This document shows positions 36,150 to 49,340 of a stretch of 64,000 nt of DNA, piece after piece. Made by a program: the position numbers and the translations under genes. Source of the stretch: Dillenia suffruticosa (Eukaryota > Streptophyta > Magnoliopsida > Dilleniales > Dilleniaceae); the NCBI GenBank assembly GCA_033439265.1, contig JAVTVX010000001.1, forward strand, positions 1,505,501 through 1,569,500. The letters are read 5' to 3'. Under the pieces are notes generated by a model. That model saw only the letters and a program-made list of their open reading frames with translations, ran no database searches and was not told where the DNA came from. The stretch's first letter is position 1. Each line of letters opens with the position of its first letter.

Positions 36150-38662
36150 AGGTGCAAAACTATCTAGGTTTCCCGGGTTGTTTTTCTCTTTCTGAAACGC
36201 TGCAATTTAATCCTTCCTTTCTCATTAGGGATAAAGGAAGTGTCTCTTCCCACTTTTGAAGATTTCAGGGTTACAGCTACTTCTACTGCTAATGAGGGTA
36301 AAGAACTAAAGGTATTGTGTAGTCTCATGGAGGCATACATTTTCATGCCGAATGAGATTACATGTAAAAAACAATCTACTATGAATGACCAGCAATAATG
36401 ACATGGGAACTTCACAAGACATACCCTTTAATGAAAATTTCTTTTGATTAAAAGACATAGCCCCTCACCCCCTCCAAAAAAACAAAAAAAAAGGAGAAGA
36501 AAAGGCAGTGGTGTTTTCATGATTATTCAGATGGTATCCACATTTTTAATTTCTACCTCTGTAACCAGATAAAAGTAGACGTCTCTGGTGCAAAAACTCA
36601 GTTAATTTTTTACGATGTTTTCTGGTTGCTGATGCCCAACCGATTCCTGGATTTCGAAGAGTAAAATGAGGTAGGCCTTTGAAATGATACCTCATGACTT
36701 ATCAAGGATAACAACTCCATTGCACCCTCTGCAGCTAAAGACAATAATTCTAAAAGATTTTCAATGCCTTATTTCCATGTCCATATTTTACTTCCTTTTC
36801 TTATGCAAGAAACTGATTTATGTTGACGATTCTCTTATTCTCGTGTACAATATGCGGATCTATCAGGAAAGACCCCTAACGTAAGTTGTTATTCCCTATT
36901 TTATCACTTCACTTTCCAGCTATTTCTTATTGATGCATCGCTGAACAATTTGAGGTATAATGTCAAAGGTAGCTATTGCAAAAGGAAAATATAAGCAATG
37001 AATCCATCCTACTATCCCTTCCATAAACTGTCAAATATGCACCATAAAAATTTCTGATAAAGTTTAAAGCAAAGCCAAGCCCCTCTTGAACAAATGCCTT
37101 GGAAACTATGAGGCATGAAGCCACAAGACAACCAGTGTTATTTTCCTCTCTCACTTCCTTCGGTACAACCATTTTCGATCAACAGTGGGAGAAGCCAGAT
37201 GACAAAGTAATCACTTGAATTTACTAGCACTCTGTGTCATCATCAACAAATAATGAGAATCTGTTGTACTTTTCATTTACTTTTCAGGGGTTTCAGCTAT
37301 CAAATTCAGTTGCTAATCTGTATTCTCAGGGCATGGAGATCACATCGAATTACCAACGAGGCTTTAATTACTAGCTTTTCCCATGGAGAACTTTTCATTT
37401 TGCTAGTGTCTGGGAACTCATTTTTGTGTGTTACTAAGTTGATACAGATGATCCATAAGATACAAACGTGCCCACTAAATTACTTGCATACCTTGGGTGC
37501 AAAAGCTTTCTTTTAGACTTGCATTTGTTTTTCTGCAGATACCTAAAGACATCCTCCTGGAGGTCCTTGGGCCTTCGAAAGTTTACAAGCAAGTCATCAA
37601 AAAGATAATCAAATGAGCAGTCGCTGATTATGTTGATAAGGTAATATCCTCCATGTTACACCTTTCTAGTCTTAACAGAACTGTTCTTTTAAGCCATTGT
37701 CATCGTTATCACGTGCTCAATTGCAAAGCAGGTTCGAAACTTTGAAATTGATCCACTTAATGGTTAAAAGAGCAGGGAAACTTTCGAAATTATAAAACAT
37801 ATATAAGAAACTGAAACAATGTTGATTCTTAATTCCACAAAACATTGCAATCTGGAAAATCCTTCGTATGTTATAAGAGTCACGACATATGCAAATCACC
37901 CAAAAACTTGATCACTAGTAGTTGAGAGGAGACGTCAGGTACAATATTCAGAGCTTGACCCAGTTGTTGATTGTTAACTCATGTAGCGTTGATATGCCCC
38001 CTTTCAAACCATAAACCATATGAGGATGATTGTCAGTGTCCCGCGGAAGATAAGCGAGTTGGAAACTATTTTTTTGTTGAACACCATTGACCGTTGGTCC
38101 TCGTAATTGGGTTAACATCAATCAGTGTGTTAGTGATATTTTTGGACAAATTGCATATGGATTGTTCCTTCACTTCACATGCTTTCTCATCTTCCAGCAA
38201 CAATCAATAGCACATGTTTCAAATCGCGTGTTTTGCTGTGGATTGTCGAAAACTGTGAGCTGTGATGTGTCTATAGTAAAAACTGCCCTCTTGTTTTTAG
38301 AGGGTGACAAAGGTAATAATGCTGATATCTGGTTGTACTTTAAAGCTATCTCTAAATTCCTCCCAACCCCCGATATTTTTGAATACAAGGTTTCAGCTTT
38401 CTTTTCTTGTACTAATCTTTCTTCTGAGATTATACACCTTCCTATATAAGTAAATATTTTCCTATTTCTCGCTGACTAGATCTTATGGACAATGTTAAAT
38501 GCTCTATTTTTTAAACTAAAATGGGTTAAAATGTTGCAGGCAGTATTGAAAGTCACAAAAGAGTTGACAGTTGAGGAGAGCTTTGAGGAGCTTATGGGCA
38601 ATTTTGATCCTGGGGAGAAATTCAGCTTTGATGCAATACTTCAGCTTCGAGAGGGTAACTAA
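36150..38662 (+). pseudogene. Second trigger-factor-like (TIG N-domain) gene, pseudogene
   Basis: Exon-like pieces on the plus strand in family order: a possible early piece after GTGCAG at 36148; 36229-36312 (IKEVSLPTFEDFRVTATST); 36569-36670 (IKVDVSGAKTQLIFYDVF, then ADAQPIPGFRRVK); 37539-37640 (IPKDILLEVLGPSKVYKQVI); 38540-38662 (AVLKVTKELTVEESFEELM .. FSFDAILQLREGN, stop). All have plausible GT..AG borders. It is broken: the 36569 exon shifts frame after YDVF, apparently from a small deletion, and has TGA where the domain has Gly; the 37539 exon has a TGA after KKIIK. It belongs to a different subtype from the 27361-32267 pseudogene, with which it lies head to head. Confidence 0.8.
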
Positions 38663-39080
38663 ATTAGACTTAACAGTCTGATTATTGTATAAAATTTTGA
38701 GATTTAGAATACAAGAGATTTGTAAGCAGTTTTATCATTTTCTTCCAATTAGTTCAGCGAATGTTGCCTAATCAATTTTCTGGTTTATAAATTAAGAATG
38801 GCACAAACGAGCAACAACTTACTGCTTATCCACAAACACAACCCTACCTGCAAGGCTTGAGACTGAGGGCAAGTGTTTTAGACCTTTCTCATTTTGTAAC
38901 CAAGAAGGCTAATCAGCCAACAAGACCTTTCTCATTTAGTAGCCAAGGATTGAACAAGAGAGCAATACAAAAACCACAAGTCTGTGAATGAAGTTTGTTT
39001 ACTGTGGTAGAATTGCAGGGAAACGAAGGAAAGTAGTACCAGCAGAAGCAGAAAACAGTTGGGCAACACTGGTGATTGCA

Positions 39081-41707
39081 TTAGTAGTCATCATAAGACT
39101 CCGATTCCTCATTGGGGTATGAAACATAAGATTCATAATATGATTCCGACTGCTTATTAAGTTGTGAAGCATAAGATTGTGCAGCAACATGATTTTGGAG
39201 CATTCGCCTGTATTTCTCTGGGCTGTCCCAGCAGGTGCTAGTGTTGATAATGGCTTGTTCCAACCAATTCTCTGGCACATGCGTCTTCCTGTTAAAACTC
39301 TTCAAGAACCTTCCCCACATGTACATGGCACGTCTCAATCGAACGCTCTTCCTTCCTCCGAAAAGAAACTTGATATAGTCCTTTGCTAGTCGAACCATCT
39401 CCTCACCATTGATTATGTAAATGTACTGCAACACAAACAATTATCACGTACATTAGTGAATAGGGCACTCCTGTCTAACTCCAGCAAGAATGTTATATAG
39501 GCTTCTCACTTGTGTTATATAATCTGTATAACCAAGAAATAACAATCATAAGTAGGAGGAAGGGGAAGACAAAAGAAAAAAATGAATAAATACATAAAAC
39601 CCACTAACTCTGCTTGCAGGTCCAAATATTTTGAAATGTAATATAACAAAAATGAATTGCTTGCAATTCATTACATGGATAAAGAGATGAAACAACTTCA
39701 CTTACCAAAAATACAAAGCCAAGAGTTGCAAATATAACTTGCACTAGTTCATCAAGGATTCCGACCATGCCTTCATCCTCAGTCCCACCATTATCACTGC
39801 CACCACCACCGCCGCTGCCGCCACCCCTACCGCTGCCCCCACCACTACCTTCATCATCATAATATTCCCGTTTTTCAATCTGCTGCCGTAGTACATCTTC
39901 AATTGATGGTTCCTTCCTTAAGTTTCCCATAGCGTTCTCAAAAGGCTTCCAAGGAGAACTCTGATTATGCACAAGGGCAGACAAACATAATCCAATCAGC
40001 CAGTGGAGGCAATTGCAGCTAGCAAGTTTGCTTCATTTATTTTGGGATAGGAAAGCTTGCTTGCTTTGTAACTCCTTCAAGTACATAGTAATTGTAGAGA
40101 AGCTAGGAAGAAAATAAACGTGCCAAACAGCGCCCTCATAAAACACCTTCTGCACACTCTTCTATGCAGAAGCTATATATATATTGATATAAAAGCTATC
40201 TATATAAGAACAACTTAACAGAACATCCCATCCAACTGGATCTGTGAAATGAGCACAGAACTATTTAGCAGAGAATACAATGTCAAGATGACTAGATGCC
40301 CAGATATTACTGTTCTTTCTTGCTATTCAATGTCTAGATGTGACTTGAAACAAGAGGAGCAATTAAACACCTTCACTGCAGCAAGGAAGATCTAAGGCTA
40401 ATTGAAATATAACATTTTTTTTCCTTCCATCATTAAACCAATATATTTTAGATATTTATCTATTGATTTATTTATTATTTTTCTTTTTCTTTTTCTTTTT
40501 ATTTTTATTTTCATTTTCTTTATATATATATATATATATTTTTTTTTTTTCTATATTTCATTTTTCTTTACTCTACCTGTTTCACATTTATCTCTCAAAT
40601 GGTCGATCCCAAATATTGGGATTAAGGTTCAGTTTGTTGTTGTTGTTGTTTCAGGTTTGGATGGAAAGAGATGGGAAAGAAGAATTGTGTTTGTATCATT
40701 TGCCTCTCCAATCTTTATGCAAAATGCTTCCACCACATGTTGCAACAAAATTGCAAGAGAGACCTTGGATGCATTGCAAGATAAGGACAAACAATTTGTG
40801 ATCCAAGGAGAAAAATAAGTGCAAAGAATAAATTACAAAATAAAAGTGGTTACATTTATGGTATCCCAATGACTAATGCTAGTTTTGACCTTGCTTCTTG
40901 GCCACAAAATGCTAGTCATCCCCCCTACCCCCCAAATACAGACACAATCATAGTGATAATAATAACGATAATAATAAGAACAAACTTGTTCTATTAAGAT
41001 TTTTTTTTTTTTTTTTTTTTTTTTGTTGATGTTTACAAATCTCAGTTTGTGTCTCACTACTGTAACTTATCCAAATAAACCACCTGTTAAGGATGAGTGC
41101 TTCAGCATCATGGGAACGCAGACAAGTAAAAACATATACGAATTGGGTACTGAAATGAACTTAAAAGTGAAAGAAAGCAAATGGATTTTCATTCACAAAA
41201 AGATATAGCTTCGATTGCCAGCCAAATTGTGGAAGGTACAAGCACAGTGTCGCTTAGTGACGTTCACAGCAAGTATTCTTTGAATTTTCATCCAAACCAA
41301 AGGGTTCGTAATGATTAAATGGACACATGACTACTTTCGAACAATCCTTAAATGTCTAAAAACCATTTGCATGCAGCTAACATTTCATGGGAACACATAT
41401 GCATGTCTTTTTCTTGGTGCTATTTACAGACTGAATTAGGAATCAATCACATATATAGAGTATCAAGGATATCACCAATAAAAATCCTTACCTCTTTGTC
41501 ATTCTTTGAGATCCCTTTGTCACCAAACAAGCAACGTGGCCTGAAACACTGGTTTATTGTTGCAACAGTTTTAGTGGTCAGAATCAAGGATGTTTTATGG
41601 AGCTGGTGTGCATTCTTCATGAACACAGGTTGTGCAGTACTTTGGCCATGTGGGTGGTAAATACTTGCTACATTGGCCCAGCACGTAGATACCTGAATGC
41701 CACTCAT
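39081..41707 (-). CDS. Glycine-rich plastid-targeted membrane protein, function unknown (3 coding exons)
   Basis: Exons on the minus strand: 41707-41492 (72 codons), 39960-39706 (85), 39425-39081 (114 plus stop); all three junctions are phase 0 with GT..AG borders. The 271-aa product has a Ser/Thr/basic N-terminus like a transit peptide (MSGIQVSTCWANVASIYHPH..), a conserved block SSPWKPFENAMGNLRKEPSI, a Gly-rich linker (GSGGGSGRGGGSGGGGGSDN), a membrane helix ELVQVIFATLGFVFLYIYII made by joining exons 2 and 3, then a basic block KDYIKFLFGGRKSVRLRRAM and an acidic Tyr-rich tail. I recall this architecture from conserved uncharacterised plant plastid proteins. A CAG at 41694 could instead be the splice acceptor, placing the start in an upstream exon. 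Confidence 0.82.
40460..40660 (+). mobile_element. RTE-type LINE 3' tail in intron 1 of the glycine-rich gene
   Basis: TCTCTCAAATGGTCGATCCC, then AAATATTGGGATTAAGGTTC and a (TTG)n tail, closely related to the end of the 15676-16175 element. It is preceded by a long T-rich run and (TA)n at 40521-40540. Only the tail end can be supported. Confidence 0.5.
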
Positions 41708-43110
41708 ATTATCTCAGAGAGCCAAGGAAACCTTGTACATTACACTTAACCTTGAAGTCCCTGAGATCCAACCATTTAAATGTCATTACTCATTAATTAT
41801 GAAACTCTTGGAGTTCCTTCCCATTTTAGAGTTTCATCCCGAAACAGCAAGGAAAATCCTATCAAATATATATATTTTGCATAAGAAGCTAATGGTTTCA
41901 CATTCAAGAGTTAAAGGAGGTAAAATGACAAAAGTTGAGTTCTGGGGAACAGGAAGCTCTCAGGTAATATGACAGTTTGGATTACAAGCAGCAGAATCTC
42001 TTGTCAAGTATCTTCCAGGTCAGATCTCACCTTCTTAATCTCATAATGTGAAAGGACTCTGCAACTATTACATCCAACCACCGGATCTTATCTCCCAGCT
42101 TTCAAGATTTCCTTTTCCAATGGAAATAACCATTGCAAAAAACATGTGGTGTGTCAATAAAAGTCTCTAAGATGGGTAGCAAAGATTTGGGATTGGATTA
42201 CATTGGCAGCGTATTTCTTTTGACTTTTTCTCTCTTCTTTTTGGGGGGGGTCTGTGTACTTCAATAAGAAGTTATTATATGCACATGAGATGAATGGACT
42301 GAAGAAATTAAGGGTTTTGTAAGAATTCAAGCTAGATTGAGCAAACAACTTCTTCATTCACTGTGTATTTGTCAAGTTCATAAGAGATGCATACGTAAAA
42401 GACAAATTGTCATCAAGAACTCAATTGAAGTCATAATTGAAGAATCTCATCTCTTATGATCCATTTCATAATGCTTCTGCATTAGGAGACTAATACACTA
42501 GTATTCTTATTTACTTAGAATAATCTATCTCACCGGCTATTTTTACAAGTCTTCTGCACAACTATTTTGATCTGGCAAAAGATCAACCAGGTGGACTCCT
42601 TAGTGAGAGCACTGCGGTCCACCAAATGCTCTCAGAAATCTCATGCCTGTCCATTGTCATCCAACACTCCAGTAGATCCCCCGTTTGACATTCAATTATA
42701 CCCCATAATGTACTGATATTATACCCAAACACAGAAAGGGTGATACAAAATTTCACTATCTGTAATATTTTAGCACATTTATCTCTTCAAAATAAATAAA
42801 TAAAAAAACCTACCCCAGGGGGGCAAAAAAAAGAAACCAGCAAAATCTCTTCGAAATGGACTTTTGCTCAAAAAACACCATAGCAGTGGGTTAAATTCAC
42901 GGTTATAGGGTAGTAGATGAGAACAAAGAATTGACAAAGTCTCCACTGTTACTAACACAAGGTAAGGTTTTGGTTGTTCCGCAATAAAACTAATTAGTTA
43001 TGCAGAACTATTGGTATAGACATTTTGTCAAACATAAAGCATGCATTCTGTATACACATATCCCAAACATAGAACAAATTGAAAAAACGAACAGAATTAG
43101 GATTTCAATA
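41708..43110. other. Leader intron / upstream region of the glycine-rich gene
   Basis: No coding frame of note and no transposon end recognised; a G8 run occurs at 42242-42249. Confidence 0.4.
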
Positions 43111-43116
43111 GCTTAC

Positions 43117-43270
43117 CCTAATACTGCAATTATGGCCAGAGATTGAACTTTGAGACGAAAAATACCCGAAAGTAAAATGCGAGCACTTGAGTGTGAGCTG
43201 AGTGAGAGAGAGAGAGAGAGCGCCAGGGAGAGGAGAGAGAAACAATAGCAGGATTGCACTGCGACTGGCT
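43117..43270 (-). other. Likely 5' UTR exon of the glycine-rich membrane-protein gene
   Basis: CT-rich minus-strand sequence without ATG, ending TTAGG/GTAAGC at 43117, a good donor. It is the only leader-like sequence between this gene and the right-hand neighbour. It contains a (GA/CT)n run at about 43204-43220. Its upstream limit is unknown. Confidence 0.45.
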
Positions 43271-43851
43271 GTCTAGCGGAGAGATCAATAACAATAATGG
43301 TTCGTAATTAAGCAAATTAAACAAAATAATTAAAATATAAATACAATTTTATTAATTTTTAATGTAAATTCAGTCCTAATTATGTGAAACACTCATTTTG
43401 AATTCAATTTAATTTATTTAACTAATTAAATAAATTAATTTGAAAATATTCTGAAAATACATTTATAATAAAATATTGACTTGACTCGAATCATTTAAAA
43501 AATAAATATAATTTTAAATATCTTTTTACGTAAAATACAGACATAAATATATAATATTTTTGTGAATTTTATAATAAAAAAAATACAATTACAAAATATT
43601 TTCATGCGATTAAAATTGTTGTATAAATTTAATTTAAGACTCCAAATTAGTTGCACGAAACTTTGAAGTGCTCAATTTTTTTTACCTAAAATTAATTGAG
43701 TTCAACCTTAACATAGCTTTGGGGGAACAAACTCAAGCTTATTAAAAAATTTTGGAACTTTACCTTAAAAAGTAATTGATTGTAAATATTGGTGTATTTC
43801 ACTTATATTAAATCCCTTGCCCTTGTTTAGCTCTTACAAAAAGAGTTAGAC

Positions 43852-43852
<1 letters not shown>

Positions 43853-43892
<40 letters not shown>
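43853..43892. repeat. (GT)n(AT)n compound microsatellite
   Basis: GTGTGTGTGT followed by about 16 TA units. A second TA run is at 44202-44218. Confidence 0.9.
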
Positions 43893-43898
<6 letters not shown>

Positions 43899-44039
43899 TA
43901 AGAGGTTTTGGAGTTTAGATTATAAAATTAAAATAATCGCTTTGTATAATTATTAAATAAAATAGAATTACTAAAATTTATGTTTGTTTTTAAAAATGAA
44001 AATAATTAAATTTATAATTTTTATGGTTCATGTGTGAGG

Positions 44040-44200
44040 AGATTTTACAAATTGATATGTGGTATTATTCGACTAATATTTTGATTTTGAATTTTATGTA
44101 TAACAAAATAGGTGTCAGGAAAGTTTTATCCTTTAAAAGTTCAATTTTACTTGAATCGAATTTAATAAATTTTAACATGATTACCTGATATACATGATTT
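44040..44200 (+). mobile_element. SINE (GTTTTACTCTTTAAGAGTC family), diverged
   Basis: It shares a body (CAGGAAAGTTTTATCCTTTA, then TTTAACATGATTACC) with 49166-49340 and 57675-57840, and has a B-box-like TTTTGATTTTGAATTT. Boundaries are approximate. Confidence 0.5.
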
Positions 44201-44249
44201 ATATATATATATATATATAAATTACCCTATTAAATTTTGTAGGCTGGAT

Positions 44250-44434
44250 TTCCAATCTATTGACATAGTGGTTGGACACTAAACTTTTTTAATTAAAATC
44301 TTGAATTTGAGTATTGAGAATATAAAAATAGATTTTGAGAAAGTCAACTTTTAAAATGAATCATAAAATATTCGGATCGAAATAGTCGGATGATTTGTTT
44401 ATACGTAGGTAATAAATACACCTTAAAAAAAAAA
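44250..44434 (+). mobile_element. SINE (GTCAACTTTTAAAATG family)
   Basis: A-box-like CATAGTGGTTGGACACT, B-box-like TTGAATTTGAGT, body GTCAACTTTTAAAATGAATC and TATTCGGATCGAAATAGTCG, ending in an A10 tail at 44425-44434. A second copy is at 58930-59122. It ends about 20 bases before the TGGGCC box of the RPS5 promoter. Confidence 0.65.
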
Positions 44435-44453
44435 CATCGGACGTGACAAAATG

Positions 44454-44618
44454 TTGGGCCTGATATGGCCCAATAGAAAACCCAAACGGTTTTTAAAACC
44501 CTACAGTGACCCAATAATGCCATTCATAAACCTAGGGTTAGCGCCAGGGTTTCTGCCTCACACAATATAACGGTGTTCGTTCTGTAATCTCTCTCTCTCT
44601 CTCGACCGTGTTGCAGAC
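44454..44618 (+). promoter_or_regulatory. RPS5 promoter and leader: site II (TGGGCC) and telo-box elements
   Basis: Two site II elements lie back to back, TTGGGCC at 44454-44460 and TGGCCCAAT at 44466-44474, followed by a telo-box AAACCCTA at 44496-44503 and an inverted relative CCTAGGGTTA at 44531-44540. This pairing is typical of plant ribosomal-protein and translation genes driven by TCP and telo-box-binding factors in dividing cells. The leader has a CT run (44587-44603) just before the ATG, like a plant TOP-type leader. Confidence 0.75.
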
Positions 44619-46347
<1,729 letters not shown>

Positions 46348-47390
46348 GAGTACCGGTGTTGGTGGTATTACAATTTTGGTACACCTCTTTTATTTTATGC
46401 TTTTGTCATGTCAAAAGAGTGGAGCATTGTTATAATTTGGAGTCCTAGTTGATAATTTATCACTTTCCATTGTATTTGGTTTCCTTTTTTGAATGAAGCA
46501 ACATGCTATGTTGGATTTTGAATTAGTTTTTCAAACCCTTATGTTTATCTTTATCTAGTTTTTATTTACTGCCTTATTGCAACTAGTTCTATGTTCTTGA
46601 AATTGAACAAGTTTCTGCTTTCTAATGCAACTGATGATATTCTTTTTGGAAAAGTTGCAAGTTTAAAATTTATAAATGCAGCAACATCCATTTTATTACT
46701 GAAAAGTGTATCTGTCAGTAGTTCATGTTATTTGTCATGTGGGTGATCATATTCAGTTATTTATCACCTATCTCAGCTGATATTCCTCTTTGAAAGGAGG
46801 TATTGGTGGGAGGTGGAATTTGAGTTGGTGTTTGGAAGGTGTTTCAGTACCTCGCCTCTTTTGGTTGAACGAATAAACAATGGAGGATATTCTTGGCTTC
46901 TAGTTTCCTGTACTCTTCTGCTTTGCCTTTAAAAACATTTTATTTCTCCCCATGAAACTCCAAATATTTCATAAAAATGGATTAGGTTTTCAATGATTGT
47001 CTTGGGAAGGAACCTGGTTTTCTTCACAGTCAATTTTCTGTCATCTCGTTATGGGAGCCATGTTTGTGAGAGCTTCTTCAAAATGCAGTTGGACCATTAT
47101 ATACGGGCAGTCAAAAGATAAATTTACCGTAAGAGTTCACCACAATTTCTGGGGGTCGGTGTTTCTTTTTCTTGCATTGCGAAGGACTTTAGGTTGATCC
47201 TGGATAGCTTTTGCTAGGTCTGCTGGTCTTCCTTTGTTCATCATCTTTCAAAGAAAAAGGATGTGTTAAAGTGCTAGGATATGGTTCAAGTAATGGTTAG
47301 GTTGGAAATCTAAACCACTATGTACATTGGTTATCTTCTTCTTAAGATGGATTTTGGAAAAATGATCACGGATATAACAAAAGAAAAAAA
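46348..47390 (+). other. RPS5 3' flank, no further gene
   Basis: 3' UTR-like T-rich sequence. From about 47220 (TTCATCATCTTTCAAAGAAA, AAGGATGTG) it resembles 60835-60875 downstream of the kaurene synthase, which is treated as part of the segment-A homology. Confidence 0.4.
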
Positions 47391-47394
47391 GATA

Positions 47395-47575
47395 CCAATG
47401 AAAAATTGGTTTAGTGGGAAGAACGTTAGATTCTTTAATCAAAACTCGGGTTTGAATCTGGAAAATAGAAAGAATTACGTTGGGAGAGCTCCTCTTAAAG
47501 GGGATTTGACAGCGGCTCGAGCCGGATTTGTTGGGGTATGGTTTTGGATATTGGTTGTTTAAGCCTGAAAAAAAA
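47395..47575 (+). mobile_element. SINE (GTTGGGAGAGCTCC family)
   Basis: A-box-like GGTTTAGTGGGAAGAACGTT, B-box-like CGGGTTTGAATCTGG, body GTTGGGAGAGCTCCTCTTAA and GCGGCTCGAGCCGGATTTG, then an A-rich tail. The tRNA-like head and tail make it a SINE. A truncated relative is at 52530-52625. Confidence 0.7.
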
Positions 47576-48153
47576 TACAAAAGAAAAAAAAGGTTACAAT
47601 TATTTTATCTAATCATGTTGGTTATATTAGAAAATCCAAGTGCCAAGAAATGAATTCTTGACAAAGACGAGAGTAGGACGCCAAAGTTGCTATGGAAGCA
47701 CTAAGCTAGCAAGATATCTCTATTGGACCTTGCTCTCCTTGCAATAATAATCCAGTTTCTGTAAAATTGGTTGTATTTGGACTTCGGATGACTGCATAGG
47801 ATGAGAGAGAGAGAGGTGTACATATTATTGTATGGAATTTAATCAAATGTTCTAAATTACTCCAAGTACATGGTAGGGTAACCTTTCCTTTATCAGAAAA
47901 ATCAATGATTAGAATTTAATTTCCTATTAGAGTTCCACAATTTTATTGGTATATTGTACTGAAAAATTCTTTAGCAAAATTTTTAATTATTTGCTATGTA
48001 AGATCTCTCGGCTGAATTCTTTCAGCAAATAGCAGCACTTAGTTCATGATTCAATGGAAAACTTGTTATAACGTGCAAAAGGCAATGAGGTAAGTCTCAC
48101 AAATGGATGATGTGGAGATGAGATTTACGTGGTTCAATAAAAAAATATATAAA

Positions 48154-48475
48154 TGTTACGAATCTTATATCGGATTTTTAAAAAATCATAAAATACTACT
48201 TAAGTTTAATAGGTTCTCTCACTCAACAGGTTGATCTTTTAGGTTGAGTTCTCCTATTAGACTTGAGTTCATTAATCAGGTCCGTGACAAATTGGTATCA
48301 GAGTTTTCGGTCAAATATGGAAGAGGGTTACTTGGGAAAATGTTACTTGATGTCAGAGTGTGAGCTGTCGAAAGAGAAAAATGGCTACCAGTCAGAGTGA
48401 GAGCCGTCGAGGGGAGGTAATATTTTTGGATTGAGATCTCCTATAGTACTTAGTCAATTACTTGGATCTGTGACA
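48154..48475 (+). mobile_element. TRIM-like LTR element, degenerate
   Basis: A 136-bp left LTR (48154-48289, TGTTACGAATC .. CCGTGACA) is followed by a primer-site-like TTGGTATCAGAG (tRNA-iMet type) and a short internal part. A right copy is seen only as its last ~55 bases (to 48475). Flanks ataaa and ataac may be the target duplication. No coding. Copy B has related sequence on both sides without the insertion, so this insertion post-dates the segmental duplication. Confidence 0.6.
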
Positions 48476-48531
48476 ATAACATGGAGAGAGGAGCAAACGA
48501 TCTGTGACAATAACATGGAGAGAGGAGCAAA
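48464..48531. repeat. Perfect 34-bp tandem duplication
   Basis: The unit starting GATCTGTGACAATAACATGG occurs twice with no difference. It spans the right end of the TRIM and its flank, so it arose after the TRIM inserted. Confidence 0.9.
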
Positions 48532-48957
48532 CCCACATATGTGAAAAATATACGCGAAGCATGGAGAGTACAAGGGAGCGTTGCCCAATGTTCCCAATAC
48601 ACCCAAAACTGAAAAGTACCAAAAAACTAAAAATTCCGCGACTCTTTACGATTTGATAAATTTTTAGAGTCAAGCGAGTTATTTTTTAAATCATAAGAAA
48701 AATATTATATAAAATGTTTTAACAATAAAAATTAAGAGACAAAATTAAATAAAAACATTGAAATTTTGATATTTATTTTTCAATCATATAAAATTACATG
48801 CACCCCAAAATTAAATTAGAGTTATTTTGACCATAAAAATAACAGCTCCTTTTTCCTCACTTTCAACTATTTGACTTCTTCCAAAATTTACATGAGTTTT
48901 AGTACAAATTTTAAAGAAAAACTCCGAGTATCATTGCTTAATGAATCACGCATATAT

Positions 48958-49165
48958 CTTTTTTTTTGGTATCATGTCGTGGATACTACCGGGTATCCGA
49001 GATTTCGCCCCGATTAATCCGAACTGATCGTTGTAATGACTTCTTTTGGAGGGCAGGTCTCTCAACGGGGAATATTCCAAACACATGAGGGCTCGATATT
49101 TTCAGCGGGAGTCGAATTTCGGTCATACTTTAGGGTACTCAATCCGACATCCAATTGAACCAACT
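48958..49165 (-). mobile_element. SINE (GACCTGTCTCCC family), minus strand
   Basis: Minus strand: A-box-like GAGTTGGTTCAATTGG, B-box-like CGAAATTCGACTCC, body GAGAGACCTGCCCTCCAAAA and CGGATACCCGG, A-rich tail (poly-T at 48960-48968). Copy C of the segmental repeat has uninterrupted sequence at the same place (about 57672), giving an empty site. Confidence 0.75.
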
Positions 49166-49340
49166 CATAGTAGTAGTTTGACATCGGTACTCATTAAACA
49201 AAGTTTCAAATTTGATTTTATATATAATAAAAATAGATAACAGGAGAGTTTTACTCTTTAAGAGTCCAATCTGAGTCAAACTAGATTTAATTAAAACCAA
49301 CATGATTATCATCTACCAACATGTTTTTTTTTTTTTTTTT
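49166..49340 (+). mobile_element. SINE (GTTTTACTCTTTAAGAGTC family)
   Basis: TAGTTTGACATCGGTACTC (A-box-like) and GTTTCAAATTTGA (B-box-like), body GGAGAGTTTTACTCTTTAAG, GTCAAACTAGATTTAATT, CAACATGATTATC. The same SINE sits at the same place in copy C (57675-57840), so it predates the duplication. Confidence 0.65.

Noticed and set aside
47320-47562. 80-codon plus frame
   Set aside because: Covers a tRNA-derived SINE; not a gene.
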